From: Acidobacteriota bacterium
Lineage (GTDB): Bacteria > Acidobacteriota > Blastocatellia > RBC074
Length of the DNA: 64,000 nucleotides
NCBI GenBank assembly: GCA_018268995.1
Contig: JAFDVL010000102.1
Coordinates: forward strand, 121,734-185,733
Direction: 5' to 3'
Shown piece after piece: positions 43,422-53,600 of this stretch. The translations under genes and the position numbers were made by a program. Within the stretch, counting starts at the first letter, position 1. Every line of letters starts with the position of its first letter. The notes under the pieces were generated by a model. It did not search any database. It was not told the DNA's origin and saw only the letters and a program-made list of their open reading frames with translations.

Positions 43422-44957
43422 CTAATTCACCGACTGATTATCGGAGTGCTGAAGTTCGTCCGCACTGTGACCAAGTGCCAGGGACAACACATTTTGCTGT
43501 GTGGCTTCGTGCCGATTCAAAACAGCAACAACGGTTCCCGCGTGCATTACTGCGATGCGGTCGCTCATCCCCAGCACTTCTGGCAATTCGGAGGAAATCA
43601 TCAGAATCGCAATCCCCCGCCCCGCCAGTTCACACATCAAGGCATGAATTTCTGATTTTGCCCCCACATCAATCCCTTGCGTTGGTTCATCCAGAATCAA
43701 GACGCGCGGATCAGTCGCAAGCCAACGACTGAGCGCAACTTTTTGCTGGTTGCCGCCAGATAAAGTAGCAACGGGCGCAAATGTAGTCGGAGTCTTGACC
43801 GCAAACCGATTGACGTACTCGACAGCCAATGAGCGCTCCTGATTGAAGTTCAAGGAACCAAACCGGGCGATACGATCCAACGTGGCAAGCGTGATATTTT
43901 GACTGATTGGTAAGTCAAGCACGACCCCATGTCGGCGGCGGTCTTCGGGCACGTAGGCAATCCCATGCTGAATCGCTTCAGCGGGTGAATGAATACGAAT
44001 CTTTTCTCCGTTCAAGAAAATCTCGCCTTCATCCGCTGGCGTCAATCCAAAGAGCGTTCTGGCAAGCTCAGTGCGCCCCGCTCCAACCAGTCCAGCCAGT
44101 CCCAGAATTTCGCCCGCGCGCACGGTCAGACTAATATTGCGTACATTTGCCGCCTGACTGCCCACTGATTGCAATTCAAGCACGACCTCGCCAATTGGCA
44201 CTTCGGTTTTTGGAAACACAGCCGACAGTTCGCGACCGACCATCAGGCGAATCAATTCCTGCCGGTCTACCTCACGCATCAGTCGCGTTTCAATCGTGTT
44301 GCCATCGCGCAAAACGGTGACGCGATCCGCAATCAAAGGCAATTCTTCCAGCCGGTGTGAAATGTAGATAATGCCGACGCCGCGTTCTCGTAATTCATGA
44401 ATCACACGAAATAAATTCTGCGTGTCTTCCTCTGAAAGCGAGGCAGTGGGTTCATCCATGATCAGAACCTTTGCTTCCGCGCCCAATGAACGCGCGATCT
44501 CGACCAGTTGTTGTTCTGGCATGGAGAGTTCGCCTGCCAACGATTCAGGGTGAATCCTTGCTCCGACCTGTGCCAAAAGGGTTTCTGCCCTCTCACGGCG
44601 CGCACGCCAATCAATTGGCTTCCACCATCCGTTGCGCTCCATGCCAAAAGCAATATTTTCGGCGACTGTCAGTTCTGGGAACAGTGCAGGCTGTTGATAA
44701 ATGGCGGCAATGCCCAACGACCTGGCGAGTTGCGGCGAGTTGCCCACAATGGCCTGTCCGTTTAGCGATAATTCTCCGCTGTCGGGTTCAACGGCACCCG
44801 TAATTATTTTTATCAGTGTGGATTTGCCCGCTCCATTTTCACCGATCAGCGCATGAACCTCTCCCGCGAGCAATTCAAATGAAGCCGACTTGAGCGCCTT
44901 CACACCCGCATAGGATTTGGTAACGTGAGATGCTTTTAGCAAAACATTATCTGCCAT
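43422..44957 (-). CDS. Sugar ABC transporter ATP-binding protein, two ABC domains (RbsA/RhaT-like)
   Basis: A 511-residue ATPase with duplicated nucleotide-binding domains. In domain 1 Walker A is GENGAGKST, the signature is the divergent LSMPEQQLVEIARSL and Walker B is VLIMDEPTASLSEED. In domain 2 the P-loop is the degenerate GLVGAGRTEL typical of sugar importers, with signature LSGGNQQKVALSRWL and Walker B VLILDEPTQGIDVGAKSE. It energises the two permease units downstream. I start at ATG 44957 (MADNVLLKASHVTKSY); the in-frame TTG at 44990 would add 11 residues. It is the first gene of the ABC operon. Confidence 0.94.
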   Translation of the reverse strand: MADNVLLKASHVTKSYAGVKALKSASFELLAGEVHALIGENGAGKSTLIKIITGAVEPDSGELSLNGQAIVGNSPQLARSLGIAAIYQQPALFPELTVAENIAFGMERNGWWKPIDWRARRERAETLLAQVGARIHPESLAGELSMPEQQLVEIARSLGAEAKVLIMDEPTASLSEEDTQNLFRVIHELRERGVGIIYISHRLEELPLIADRVTVLRDGNTIETRLMREVDRQELIRLMVGRELSAVFPKTEVPIGEVVLELQSVGSQAANVRNISLTVRAGEILGLAGLVGAGRTELARTLFGLTPADEGEIFLNGEKIRIHSPAEAIQHGIAYVPEDRRRHGVVLDLPISQNITLATLDRIARFGSLNFNQERSLAVEYVNRFAVKTPTTFAPVATLSGGNQQKVALSRWLATDPRVLILDEPTQGIDVGAKSEIHALMCELAGRGIAILMISSELPEVLGMSDRIAVMHAGTVVAVLNRHEATQQNVLSLALGHSADELQHSDNQSVN

Positions 44958-45238
44958 TCGAGCGATTTGATGTTTTTCGTTATAGCCCAATTCTTCTAAC
45001 TTCAGGACGATTCACCTTCAGAAAATCATCCTGAGCCGAATAATGTTTTATGATTCCCGCGAATCGTTGAGGTGTTGCTTTCAGGAATCCTTGTATCAAG
45101 TGTCCCGCAGTCTATGCAACCCAGAGGCAGGCAGGAGCGAAAATTATCGAACAGATTTTTATCAGTTGGCGTAGTCGAAAATAGCAGCTGCTCAATCCGA
45201 TGTGCTCTTTCTCATCCCTGATAAAGAAGAGTCGTGGT

Positions 45239-45610
45239 TTAGTTGGCTTTCCAAACTCCAATGCCTAAACACAGCCAGCCGACCAAAAATGCAACACCGC
45301 CCAAAGGCGTAATTGCGCCTAACCATCGAACCCCGCTTAAAGTTAACAAATAAAGGCTCCCAGAGAACAAGACTGTCCCGATAAGAAAACACCATCCACT
45401 TAGAGTGGCGAGCGAAGATGGCCATTTCGTCAGTACCCAGGCAACCGCAATGAGGCCAAAGGCGTGATACATCTGGTATCGCACGCCGACCTCAAATGTC
45501 GCCAGCATATCCGCGCTCAATCGAGTTTTCAGGGCATGCGCCCCAAACGCCCCTGCCGCAACGCCAAGACAGGAAGAAAGCGCACCGAGTAGAAAGAACA
45601 CCCGTTCCAT
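45239..45610 (-). CDS. DUF423 membrane protein (YgdD-like)
   Basis: A 123-residue membrane protein with four helices. Family motifs are AGAFGAHALKTRL, FEVGVRYQMYHAFGL, FSGSLYLLTLSG and ITPLGGVAFLVGW. The family is widespread and its function is unknown. It is a single gene, separated from its neighbours by 222-281 bp. Confidence 0.93.
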   Translation of the reverse strand: MERVFFLLGALSSCLGVAAGAFGAHALKTRLSADMLATFEVGVRYQMYHAFGLIAVAWVLTKWPSSLATLSGWCFLIGTVLFSGSLYLLTLSGVRWLGAITPLGGVAFLVGWLCLGIGVWKAN

Positions 45611-45739
45611 AAAGAATTATTCCTTTTTTAATTAATCGTGATGTGTAAGAACGGATTGTAACCCACCAGGCACAATCACAACATCCGATGTCGGCAGGAA
45701 AGTGAGAATTGCGAGCGGAGAGGGAGCAAGCGTCAAAGC

Positions 45740-45776
45740 TTTCGGGCTGATGCTAAGTATCAACATCAGCCCGAAA
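45740..45776. terminator. 13-bp hairpin downstream of the membrane-stress gene set
   Basis: Perfect arms TTTCGGGCTGATG (45740-45752) and CATCAGCCCGAAA (45764-45776) with an 11-nt loop. It lies 57 bp beyond the stop of the minus-strand gene ending at 45833 and could end that transcript. It lacks a long U-tract on that strand. Confidence 0.55.
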
Positions 45777-45832
45777 ATTCAGGTGGTCAATCATATTGGT
45801 TTCTCTGGCTGGAAAATGACCAGGCGCTATGA

Positions 45833-46348
45833 TCATGCAATTCCCGAAGTTGAACGGCCAATTCCATCGCCACCATGTGATGCCGTAACTCGTTCTTCAT
45901 TGTGATTCGTCATGTTTGAAGTCAATTGATTTCCCAAATAAGAAACCGCAGCTTTAGCGACCCAAGACGTAGCGAGCACCAAGAGAGGCGAGCTTGGTTT
46001 TGAATGATTTAATCCGACCGCATCGAACTGACCGCGAACACGATCCGTCACGTCCTCGATTGTTTCTGATAAGGCTTCCAGGATTCGTTCGCTGGGCGTG
46101 GGTCTGGGTTTGAAGATTCCCGAAACGACAACTCCCAGGCCGAAAGCAATTCCCAGAGAAGCAATAGGATAATCAGAAATATACTCTCGCCAATCTAAAG
46201 TGCGATGCACGCGATCACTAATCTTATCTACTGTTTCAGTGATAGATTCACGCCGCGCCGCAATATTCTGACGAAGCTCTTCCGTCGTTTGATCTACAGA
46301 ATTTTCTTCATAAGATGTACGGGTTGCTAGGTTATGTCTTTCAACCAT
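45833..46348 (-). CDS. DUF3618-like membrane-associated protein
   Basis: A 171-residue protein with an N-terminal helical region (TEELRQNIAARRESITETVDKISDRV, shown in part) typical of DUF3618/YqjD-like proteins. One membrane helix follows (about 62-82, IASLGIAFGLGVVVSGIF), and the C-terminus is amphipathic. YqjD-like proteins associate inner membranes with ribosomes in stationary phase in E. coli; extending that here is inference. Its start overlaps the end of the YqjE-like gene by 22 bp, so they are co-transcribed. Confidence 0.65.
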   Translation of the reverse strand: MVERHNLATRTSYEENSVDQTTEELRQNIAARRESITETVDKISDRVHRTLDWREYISDYPIASLGIAFGLGVVVSGIFKPRPTPSERILEALSETIEDVTDRVRGQFDAVGLNHSKPSSPLLVLATSWVAKAAVSYLGNQLTSNMTNHNEERVTASHGGDGIGRSTSGIA

Positions 46349-46743
46349 TCTTTGTTTTCCTCCAATGTCCTAAGAGTCTTTTCCGGTTTGAGATTTAAGT
46401 TGCTTAATTCACTTGCCCCAAGCAAAAGAATCACGATTCCGATGACTGCCAATCCCGCACCAGTGATGACAGCTGCCAGCCAAGGCTCTACATGCGTGCT
46501 TAGCCATAAGACAATCGCACTACTGAAGGATAAAAAGGCGACAAAGCTGATTACCCCGCCAAAAGCCAACAAGATCAAAGCGCTCTTGTACAATTTGGCC
46601 TTTTCGCTGATTTCTTGTCGTGCCAGACGAAACTCGTCCTGTACCAAGCCAGCAGAGTGTGCAACTAAATCGCCTAACAAATCGCCTAACGATTCTTGTG
46701 GTTGTTTCTTTTGCAGGACTTGTCCAGTTTCACGTGTCATCAT
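46327..46743 (-). CDS. YqjE-like / holin-superfamily III membrane protein
   Basis: A 138-residue protein with a conserved cytoplasmic helix (LGDLLGDLVAHSAGLVQDE, FRLARQEISEKAK) and two membrane helices (about 55-78 and 85-109). It matches the family annotated as phage-holin III / YqjE, which is chromosomal and not a sign of a phage. I start at ATG 46743, with AAGGTG 6 nt before it; GTG 46752 and ATG 46740 are alternatives. It is paired with the DUF3618-like gene downstream and the SYLF lipid-binding gene upstream, a set that suggests envelope stress function. Confidence 0.8.
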   Translation of the reverse strand: MMTRETGQVLQKKQPQESLGDLLGDLVAHSAGLVQDEFRLARQEISEKAKLYKSALILLAFGGVISFVAFLSFSSAIVLWLSTHVEPWLAAVITGAGLAVIGIVILLLGASELSNLNLKPEKTLRTLEENKEWLKDIT

Positions 46744-46813
46744 TGTTCTCACCTTCTCCCCCTCACCATTGCTAGTAGTTAGCGGTGAGGGGGAGCGACT
46801 AGGAAGCCTTTAC

Positions 46814-47596
46814 TTATTTCTCATCGCTTCTTTTTGAGTATCGAGTCAAGGTATTTGGGAATGCACGAATTTCAGCCGGGGCATTCACCTTGTTTTCGCG
46901 CAGAATGTCTTTTGCAGAGGTGCCAGCACCATAGGCATCGCGCATGTCACCATCATCCTGATTAATGACCACGCCTTTTAGTTCCAGACCTGCGAATAAC
47001 CCTTTACTTCGAGAGTAGGAAAGGATCTGGGCATTTAACATCGCATCTGTTTCTGCACCTGCTTGTCGTCCAACGGGGCCTGCTGCAACCGAAGCGTCGG
47101 CTCCCATCGTAAATTTATTTTTCAACAGACTATTCACGCCATCTTTGTTCATGATCAAAAAGACAAAGTCCGTTGACTGTGCTCCAATTTGCAAACCAAA
47201 GCTACCGCCGCCCAGATTGAAATACGCTGGCGCGCTCCAGCTATTACCAACACGACAGCTTGCCACACCACGACCTCCGCGACCGCCCACAATAAACCCT
47301 GCCTTAATTACATCAGGAAAAACTGCGATACATTCGGCTTTGTCCAACAACTCTTGTGGAATCGCTTTATCTGGCGCACCCATGATTTCGGTAAACACTT
47401 TCGCTGCTTTTTGAGATTGCTCAATTTCATCTTTAATATCCCGACCAGTAGGCCCGTCCTGTGGTTTCGTCTCGGTCGAAACAGCATGAGTTGATTCGAT
47501 TTCTTGCCGCCCCTGACCAAGGAGCTGTGTGTTTGAGGTGAGAAAAAATAGACAGCTGATTGCCAGGACGATGATATTGATTGATTTCTGTTTCAT
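46814..47596 (-). CDS. SYLF-domain (YSC84-like) exported lipid-binding protein
   Basis: A 260-residue protein with a signal peptide (about 1-29, MKQKSINIIVLAISCLFFL) and a SYLF/YSC84 domain (about 85-240): ECIAVFPDVIKAGFIVGGRGGRGV, GGGSFGLQIGAQSTDFVFLIM and ELKGVVINQDD (shown in parts). SYLF proteins bind phosphoinositides or other lipids. The ATG at 47596 has GGAGGA upstream; the longer frame to 47848 lacks a signal and is not used. It lies upstream of the YqjE-like and DUF3618-like genes in the same direction, with a 70-bp gap. Confidence 0.87.
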   Translation of the reverse strand: MKQKSINIIVLAISCLFFLTSNTQLLGQGRQEIESTHAVSTETKPQDGPTGRDIKDEIEQSQKAAKVFTEIMGAPDKAIPQELLDKAECIAVFPDVIKAGFIVGGRGGRGVASCRVGNSWSAPAYFNLGGGSFGLQIGAQSTDFVFLIMNKDGVNSLLKNKFTMGADASVAAGPVGRQAGAETDAMLNAQILSYSRSKGLFAGLELKGVVINQDDGDMRDAYGAGTSAKDILRENKVNAPAEIRAFPNTLTRYSKRSDEK

Positions 47597-48002
47597 AAGA
47601 ATCCTCCATTCCGCTTGTAATGATCTGAAGATTACCCTGATACGGGGAACACTTTTCCACGCCGGATATTTTTGATCTATGCAATAGGCGGGCCAATGTT
47701 TTGAGTCCAAACAAAAGGCGACTGAGACTCTGACAAAACTTACCTGTAATGAACCGTTCTCCATCAAGACGATGCTATGGATACGCCTGATACAGCGTGT
47801 TTCCCCTGATAATCGCAGGATTTTTATGACCTGGATTGCACAATACAAAAAGTGATATAGAAAATGCCGTCACTTCAGCGATGGCTTAAAAAAAAGACTC
47901 CCGGCTGTTCTTCGGTCATACAAGGTGGATTCTGGTCATACATGAGGTGTGATGTAACACTAAGTTGCCCGTCTTTTACACCATATCTATACATCGTTCT
48001 AT
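47597..48002. other. Gene-free interval upstream of the SYLF gene
   Basis: About 400 bp. It contains scattered short frames (for example 47864-48100 plus strand) without family features, start signals or coding bias. It presumably holds the SYLF promoter on the minus strand; no clear -35/-10 pair or repeat was recognised. Confidence 0.5.
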
Positions 48003-48632
48003 TCATTTCAGAATCTGAGAGCGCAATTGACCTGATCCAAATATTGCGATGTCGAGGATACAGCGGTGACGAATCCGCTTGGCATCAGGCTTGCAGTTAA
48101 CTTTGTTGCAGATAGTTAATAATGAGGAGGGATGAGGTATGTCATCAGCACAATTAAAATCACTACAAGCTGCGGCGGGGATGGAATCCGCCCCGGAATG
48201 GATCACACTCAACGCGCTGCAACAATGTTTCGAGCTTTCCTTCCGCAAACTGGCATAGCGGCAAAATTGCTGTAATTCCTCGACAGCTTGCCAATGCTCG
48301 CGCGGGTCAGCGGACTTCAAACTTGCCGCAGCAGAATCGTAATTCACCAGCGATTCCGGCCCCGTTGGCCCACGCATCGCCCGCTGCATTTGCGAACGAT
48401 GCAAATTGCGCAGCACGACAAACAAATATCCATCCAGATTTTCGACGGCCTTGAAATCTGGCGGGCTGAGCGTGAGTTGCACAAAAGCGTCAGGCACCAA
48501 ATCTTCGGCTTGCGCGGCGCAATGGCCAGTCAAATGCAACGCCCATTCGAGCATCTGTTCGTAGCGTTGCAGGAACAACTCTTCGACAAATGCTTCCGTG
48601 CGCCTAATGGATTGGGCAACTTTGCGAAACAT
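48003..48632 (-). pseudogene. Truncated ECF/sigma-70 family sigma factor
   Basis: The first ~135 residues (48632 down to about 48225) are a sigma region 2 protein of the acidobacterial type: FVEELFLQRYEQMLEWALHL, QAEDLVPDAFVQL, NLDGYLFVVLRNLHRSQMQR, ending in the linker LQQFCRYASLRKESSK. Thereafter the frame (HCCSALSVIHSGADSIPAA and on) has no sigma-4 features and is Cys-rich, as if out of frame or foreign. A short plus-strand frame with its own GGATGAGGT start signal (48139-48258, MSSAQLKSLQAAAGME) ends inside the sigma fragment, consistent with a recombination junction near 48225-48258. It is probably non-functional as a sigma factor. Confidence 0.7.
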
Positions 48633-48798
48633 AGCGATTCTACTCAGAAAGAGGGAACGCTATGGCTTGAAGGCAGAATGAAACTTGAAAATTTAATGAG
48701 CTGTCGAAAATAGGCAGTGAATGAAGATAAAACCACGATGAACAGATGTCATCTCTTTTACGGTTTGGTCGTGCAAGTCGCCGTGTTCATCCTTTGCG

Positions 48799-49560
48799 TC
48801 AGACCAATACCAGCTCGACACCATATTGTCGCAAGGCGATTTGATAATCGTCTGCCAGTTGTGTGTCGGTGATTACTTGATTCATATCTAACAACGGAAT
48901 GATGCGCGAGAGGCTGCGCTTGCCAAACTTGCTGGCATCGGCGACCAGAATTTTTTCGCGGGCGATTCGTGTCATGGCTTGGTTGACGCGCGATTCTTCC
49001 AGATTGGGCGTGCTGATGCCGAATTCCAAATCGCAGGCGTCAGCCGCCAAAAACAATTTATCAGCGGAAAAATGTTGCAGCATCTCTTCGGCAAAATGGC
49101 CGACGATGGAAAAGGCGTTGTCACGCAACACGCCGCCCAGCAACACGACGCGAATGCCGGGGACGCCGACCAATTCCATCGCGATGTTGACGCCGTTGGT
49201 GATGACGGTCAGATCGCGTTTGTCTTTGATGCGCTTGGCGATTTCCTGCGTCGTCGTGCCTGAATCCAGAATGATCGTTTCGCCATCGTGAATCAGTTCC
49301 GCTGCCGCCGCGCCGATGCGGCTTTTTTCCGCCGCGCGGGAACGATATTTTTCCTGCAAAGGAGTCTCGTTATTGACCGTCACAGGCAAAATCGCGCCGC
49401 CATGCGTTTTGCGCAAATGCCCGCGTTCGTGCAGTTCTTGCAGGTCGTTGCGAATGGTGACTTCAGATGTTTTTAGTTGCTGGCTTAAATCCTTGACGCG
49501 CACGCGGCCCTGTTGGTGCAAAAGGCTCAGGATTTGGTCGCGCCGTTCTTCAATCAACAT
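48799..49560 (-). CDS. DeoR/GlpR-family repressor (AgaR-like)
   Basis: A 253-residue regulator. The N-terminal DeoR helix-turn-helix (about 5-57, RRDQILSLLHQQGRVRVKDL, TSEVTIRNDLQEL) is followed by a sugar-phosphate-sensing DeoRC domain (about 75-235, DSGTTTQEIAKRI, VITNGVNIAMEL, LLGGVLRDNAFSIVG). This family responds to phosphorylated sugars. It lies 12 bp downstream of the LacC/FruK-like kinase in the galactosamine-type locus, so an AgaR role is likely. Its candidate operator is the CTTTC-rich inverted repeat at 56351-56431. Confidence 0.92.
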   Translation of the reverse strand: MLIEERRDQILSLLHQQGRVRVKDLSQQLKTSEVTIRNDLQELHERGHLRKTHGGAILPVTVNNETPLQEKYRSRAAEKSRIGAAAAELIHDGETIILDSGTTTQEIAKRIKDKRDLTVITNGVNIAMELVGVPGIRVVLLGGVLRDNAFSIVGHFAEEMLQHFSADKLFLAADACDLEFGISTPNLEESRVNQAMTRIAREKILVADASKFGKRSLSRIIPLLDMNQVITDTQLADDYQIALRQYGVELVLV

Positions 49561-49572
49561 AATTCAGTGTCC

Positions 49573-50523
49573 TCAATGCGGTTCAAGTTCATCACATTTC
49601 ACCAGCGGGAGCAATCGCGCCACTTCTGACTTTTGAATTTGCCCCGGCAAGTCGGCTAGGCAATTCGCGGCGGCACTGGCGACGGCCAGCCGCAACGTTT
49701 CAGCGGTGTCCAACCCGCGCACGGCGGCAACGGCAAAAGCCGCCAACGTTGCATCGCCACAGCCAACGGTCGAGCGCGCAGCGACGTCAATGGATGAGGC
49801 CACCAAGGGCGTTGCGGCCTGCCCTTGCAACCAGATCAATCCGGCGCGTCCCAACGTAACGGCTGCGCTCGCGGCTCCGCGTGCAAGGCATTGGCGCGCG
49901 GCTACCAGCGCAGCTTTCGCGTCCGTAATGGCGAATCCGCTGAACGCCGCTGCCTCTTCTCGATTGGGTTTGACGAAGCTGGGCTGAGCCGCCAGCGCGT
50001 TGCCGAACGCATCGCCGCTGGTGTCGATCATGGTGCGGCATTCGCATTGATGCGCCATTTGGATGAGTTGCGCGTAAAGATAAGGCGGAGCGCCGGGCGG
50101 CAAACTGCCCGATAGCACGATGACGGCTTGCTGGCGATGTTGGGCAAACGATTCGTAACATACGCGCAGCATTTCATTGCACTCGGCGGCGGTGACTGCG
50201 CCACCGGGTTCGAGAATTTCGGTGACGGTATGTCGGTCGTCAATAATTTCGAGGTTGATGCGCGTGGCGCTGCGAGTGCGGACGGGAATGACAGGGATGC
50301 TCAGTGCTTCCAGCCCGCGCACGCACGCCGCGCCGGTTGTGCCGCCGGAAAATCCGATCCATTGCACGGCTTCACCCAAAGCGCGGGCGGCCATTGCCAC
50401 GTGCGCGGCTTTGCCTCCGGGGGCCGCCACGACGGACGAAGCGCGATTGACGCCGCCTGTTTGCAAACGTTCGATGCGCAAGCGGCGATCAATCGCAGGA
50501 TTGGCGCTGATGCAGAGGATCAT
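49573..50523 (-). CDS. PfkB-family sugar-phosphate kinase (LacC/FruK-like, tagatose-6-phosphate kinase candidate)
   Basis: A 316-residue kinase beginning with the 1-phosphofructokinase/tagatose-6-phosphate kinase signature ISANPAIDRRLRI. PGGKAAHVAMAARALG is at about residue 35 and the C-terminal anion-hole motif TVGCGDATLAAF (GCGD replacing the usual GAGD) at about residue 252. It would phosphorylate tagatose-6-phosphate or fructose-1-phosphate to the bisphosphate for the class II aldolase of the same locus. I start at ATG 50523, where homology begins; the longer frame to 50640 runs through tandem repeats. It is followed by the DeoR gene. Confidence 0.88.
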   Translation of the reverse strand: MILCISANPAIDRRLRIERLQTGGVNRASSVVAAPGGKAAHVAMAARALGEAVQWIGFSGGTTGAACVRGLEALSIPVIPVRTRSATRINLEIIDDRHTVTEILEPGGAVTAAECNEMLRVCYESFAQHRQQAVIVLSGSLPPGAPPYLYAQLIQMAHQCECRTMIDTSGDAFGNALAAQPSFVKPNREEAAAFSGFAITDAKAALVAARQCLARGAASAAVTLGRAGLIWLQGQAATPLVASSIDVAARSTVGCGDATLAAFAVAAVRGLDTAETLRLAVASAAANCLADLPGQIQKSEVARLLPLVKCDELEPH

Positions 50524-50533
50524 CGGGAAAAGC

Positions 50534-50637
50534 GGGGAAAGTCTGGAGAACTCTTGTGAAGCCGTAGAAAGAAGAAGGTCGTCAGACTTCCCCAGACTTC
50601 CCCAGACTTTCCTAGACTTCTCCCAACTTCTCCAGAC
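50534..50637. repeat. 10-bp tandem repeats plus inverted copy upstream of the PfkB kinase gene
   Basis: Five contiguous 10-bp units (AGACTTCCCC twice, then AGACTTTCCT, AGACTTCTCC, CAACTTCTCC) span 50584-50633. An inverted copy, GGGGAAAGTCTGGAGAA, lies at 50534-50550, so the transcript could fold into a long hairpin just before the kinase start. It sits in the 120-bp gap after the TonB receptor stop. Confidence 0.75.
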
Positions 50638-50643
50638 CATTCC

Positions 50644-53600
50644 TTAAAACGTCAGGCGCAAGGTCAGACGAATGGTGCGCCGACTGTCAATGCCTTCCTG
50701 ATTGAAGCTGTCGAAGAAGCGGCCAAAATCAGGATTGCGGTCGAGAAAATCCAATTCCGGTTTGAGCGTCGTCGGATTCACTTTCAGATACATCGTTCCG
50801 AGCCAGGCGTAATACTGATCGGCAGTCGGCGGACGCATCGGATGATTGAAGATGTTGTTGAATTGCCCGCCCAAACGCAGCCGGAACCGTTCGCCCAGGC
50901 GGAATGATTTATCCAAGCCCAAATTCATGCCCCACGCGCCCGGCCCTTTCAGCAAGTTGCGTTTGGCTACGTTGGCATTGTCGAACAGGTCTGCGCCCAG
51001 CGGCGGAGCGCTAAACGCATCGGGGTTAAAGAAACGGTCGCCGCTGCGCACTTGCGCGTTGCCGCTCACAACGGGGCGGAACGTGGTGCCACCGAAACCG
51101 CCAATCGCATCCACTGAACCGCTGAAAATGTTGCCGGGCAACACCGGATCGCAGTTGCCGCAATCCCAATACGGCGTGAAGCCGAAGCCGCTCTTGGCAA
51201 ACATATTCCACGACACTTGCCAGCCGCCGATGAGCGCATCCACCGCAGTCGGAACATCCGCGCCAAACTTGCGGCCTTTGCCAAACGGCGATTCGATAAT
51301 GCCGTAAGCGATAAAACGATGACGCGAGATAAAAGCTTCAGTGCCGAAATCGTTTTCGGGTTTGAATTGGTTATAAGCCGTGCCGCCCAAGCTGGCATTG
51401 CCGGTGTCGGGCGCGCTCGACTTTTGATCAAGCAAGGTGTAACTGAGATTGAACGTGAAGCCGTTCGCCAGGCGGCGATTGACTTCAAATTGCATCGCGT
51501 GCGAGCGACCGCGTCCGATGTTGCCGTAAGTCAGCATGTAACTGCCCAAATCGGGATAGGGCAGCCGCGCCAAATCAGCAGGCGAATAATCGCAATCCTC
51601 ACCCGGCGTACACGGCGTGATGCCATCGCCTGTGGTCGTGCCAAAGGGCTTATCGTTCGGCGCGAGCATGTTCAAATCAATGCCGGAAATCAGCCCGCTC
51701 AACCGCGTCCCCAAATAGGAAGCGCGCACCGCCAGTTGCCACGGCAATTCACGCTCAAAGGTGACGTTGTATTGCTGAATGCGCGGCGATTTGAGATTGA
51801 ATGGCACCGCGTTCACGTCGGGCGTTGAACCGACCGAACGCACCGTGCCGCCGCTGAAGGGCGTGACGCCGTGCGGATTGATGCCACCCGGCCAACCGCC
51901 CAACGGCGTTGCGGTCGAAGTCGCTTTGGTGCGGCCTTGGTTGAAGCCGACCGACGCCATTGGATCACGAATGCCTTGTGCGGCGGACGTGGGATAAAAG
52001 ATGCCGTAACCGCCGCGTATGACGTTCTTGTCAGCGATGCGCCAAGCCGCGCCGAGCCGTGGCGCGAGGTTGTTTTTATCCGCATTAACGAGGCCGCGAC
52101 TGACACCGACCTCACTGGCCGTCGCCGCGCCGTAAGCAATCATGCGCGGATCAATCTTGGCGAGCGCTGCTTGCGAAGGCACGACGAAACGTCCGAGCCG
52201 CCCGTTGGATGCTTTGAACGTCGGATCGAAATTCACCAGCAAATCATTGCGTTCGATGAACGGCGTGATGAGTTCGTAACGCAATCCCAGATTCAGGGTC
52301 AGGCGCGGATGAATCTTGTAGTCGTCCTGCACAAAGAATCCGTGTTCCCAGTTGTAAACATCCATCGGCGTGCGCAGCTTGTCTACATAGGCCGCCGTCG
52401 TCGCGGGCAGGCCGATCAGGAAGCGCGTAAAGCGATCTGTCGCGGCTCCGGTTGAATACGTCAGCAAGCCGCGCGGATTGCCGCGATTGTTGGCAAAGCC
52501 GTCGAGCGCCGAATTGAACACCGTGTCGAAGCCGCCTTTGATTGTGTGTTGTCCGCGAATCCAGGTCAGCGTGTCGCCAAAGGTGTAAAGCTTTTGATCG
52601 AGTGGGCGAAAGGTGTTGCGCCCGCCCGTGCCGAACGTGGCGAAGCTGCCGCCAAAGTTGATGCCGACGTGACCGTATGTGTCCCGCGCGTTTTCGCCGA
52701 CCACGCCGTAATAGGCTGCGATGTCGCTGTCATCGAAACCGAGGCCTTTCAAAAAGCCTGTCGGCGTCGTGTTGCTCGTGCGGTAGAGGAATTGGAAGTT
52801 CAAACCGCCGCGCGCTTCATTCACCAGATTGCTCGAAAAAACGTGCGTGTGCGAAACCGAGAGCGTGTGGTTTTTCTGGTCGTTTTGCGTCAAGCCAAGA
52901 CCGATGTAAGGAGCCGCCACCGCTGCCGTCGCTTGTTGCCGTGGCTGAATGTTGTAAATCACGGCGAATTTGTCTTTGTCGGTCAATTCGTGGTCAATGC
53001 GCAACGTGCCGAGATCGCGCGTGATGCGTCCGCTGAGATTCTCGAAATAATCTACCAACCGACCGTTCGCCGCATTGATCGGCGCGTTCACGCTGGTCGC
53101 GGGAAAGTAAGTTTTGATGAGTGCCGCCGTCGCGGGGTTCAGCAAGCGCGTGGGAATCGTCACGAAACGTCGCGTGCCGTTCACCAACACCGTATTGCTG
53201 GCGAGTTCCGCCGCCGTCAGTGTAACCTCGGTCGGCACGACGGGCTTGGCCGCGTCGCTGACTTTAGAAAAATCACCGGTATACAAACTCGCATGCGGCA
53301 ACGTCGTGTTGCGAAAACGCACGGGGCTAACATCCCAGCGCCGTTCATACGCCGCCATAAAAAACGTCTTTTTGCTGAACGGAACCGGGCCGCTGAAACT
53401 GCCGCCGGTTTCGTTCAGGTTGAAATACGGCTTCGGGAACGTAGCCACCGCCGGAGAAGGCGTGAATTGCGATTGTCCGCGTTTGTCACCGATTGACCAC
53501 GCCGCCAGCGATGAATTCTTGTTGTTGTAAAATAGCGAGCCGTGATAATCCTTGCCGCCGCGCCGCGTTTCGACGCGCACGTTCGCCACGCCCGCATATT

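Noticed and set aside
46327..46743. Holin-type protein as evidence for a prophage
   Set aside because: The family (YqjE/holin III superfamily) is chromosomal; neighbours are SYLF and DUF3618-like, and no phage structural genes are near.
47864..48100. Small plus-strand frame of 78 codons
   Set aside because: No ribosome-binding site, no family features, odd composition.
50584..50637. Tandem repeats as a CRISPR array
   Set aside because: Units are 10 bp and contiguous with no spacers; no cas genes.
52546..53496. 316-codon plus-strand frame opposite the second TonB receptor
   Set aside because: Arg/Val-rich shadow without start signals.
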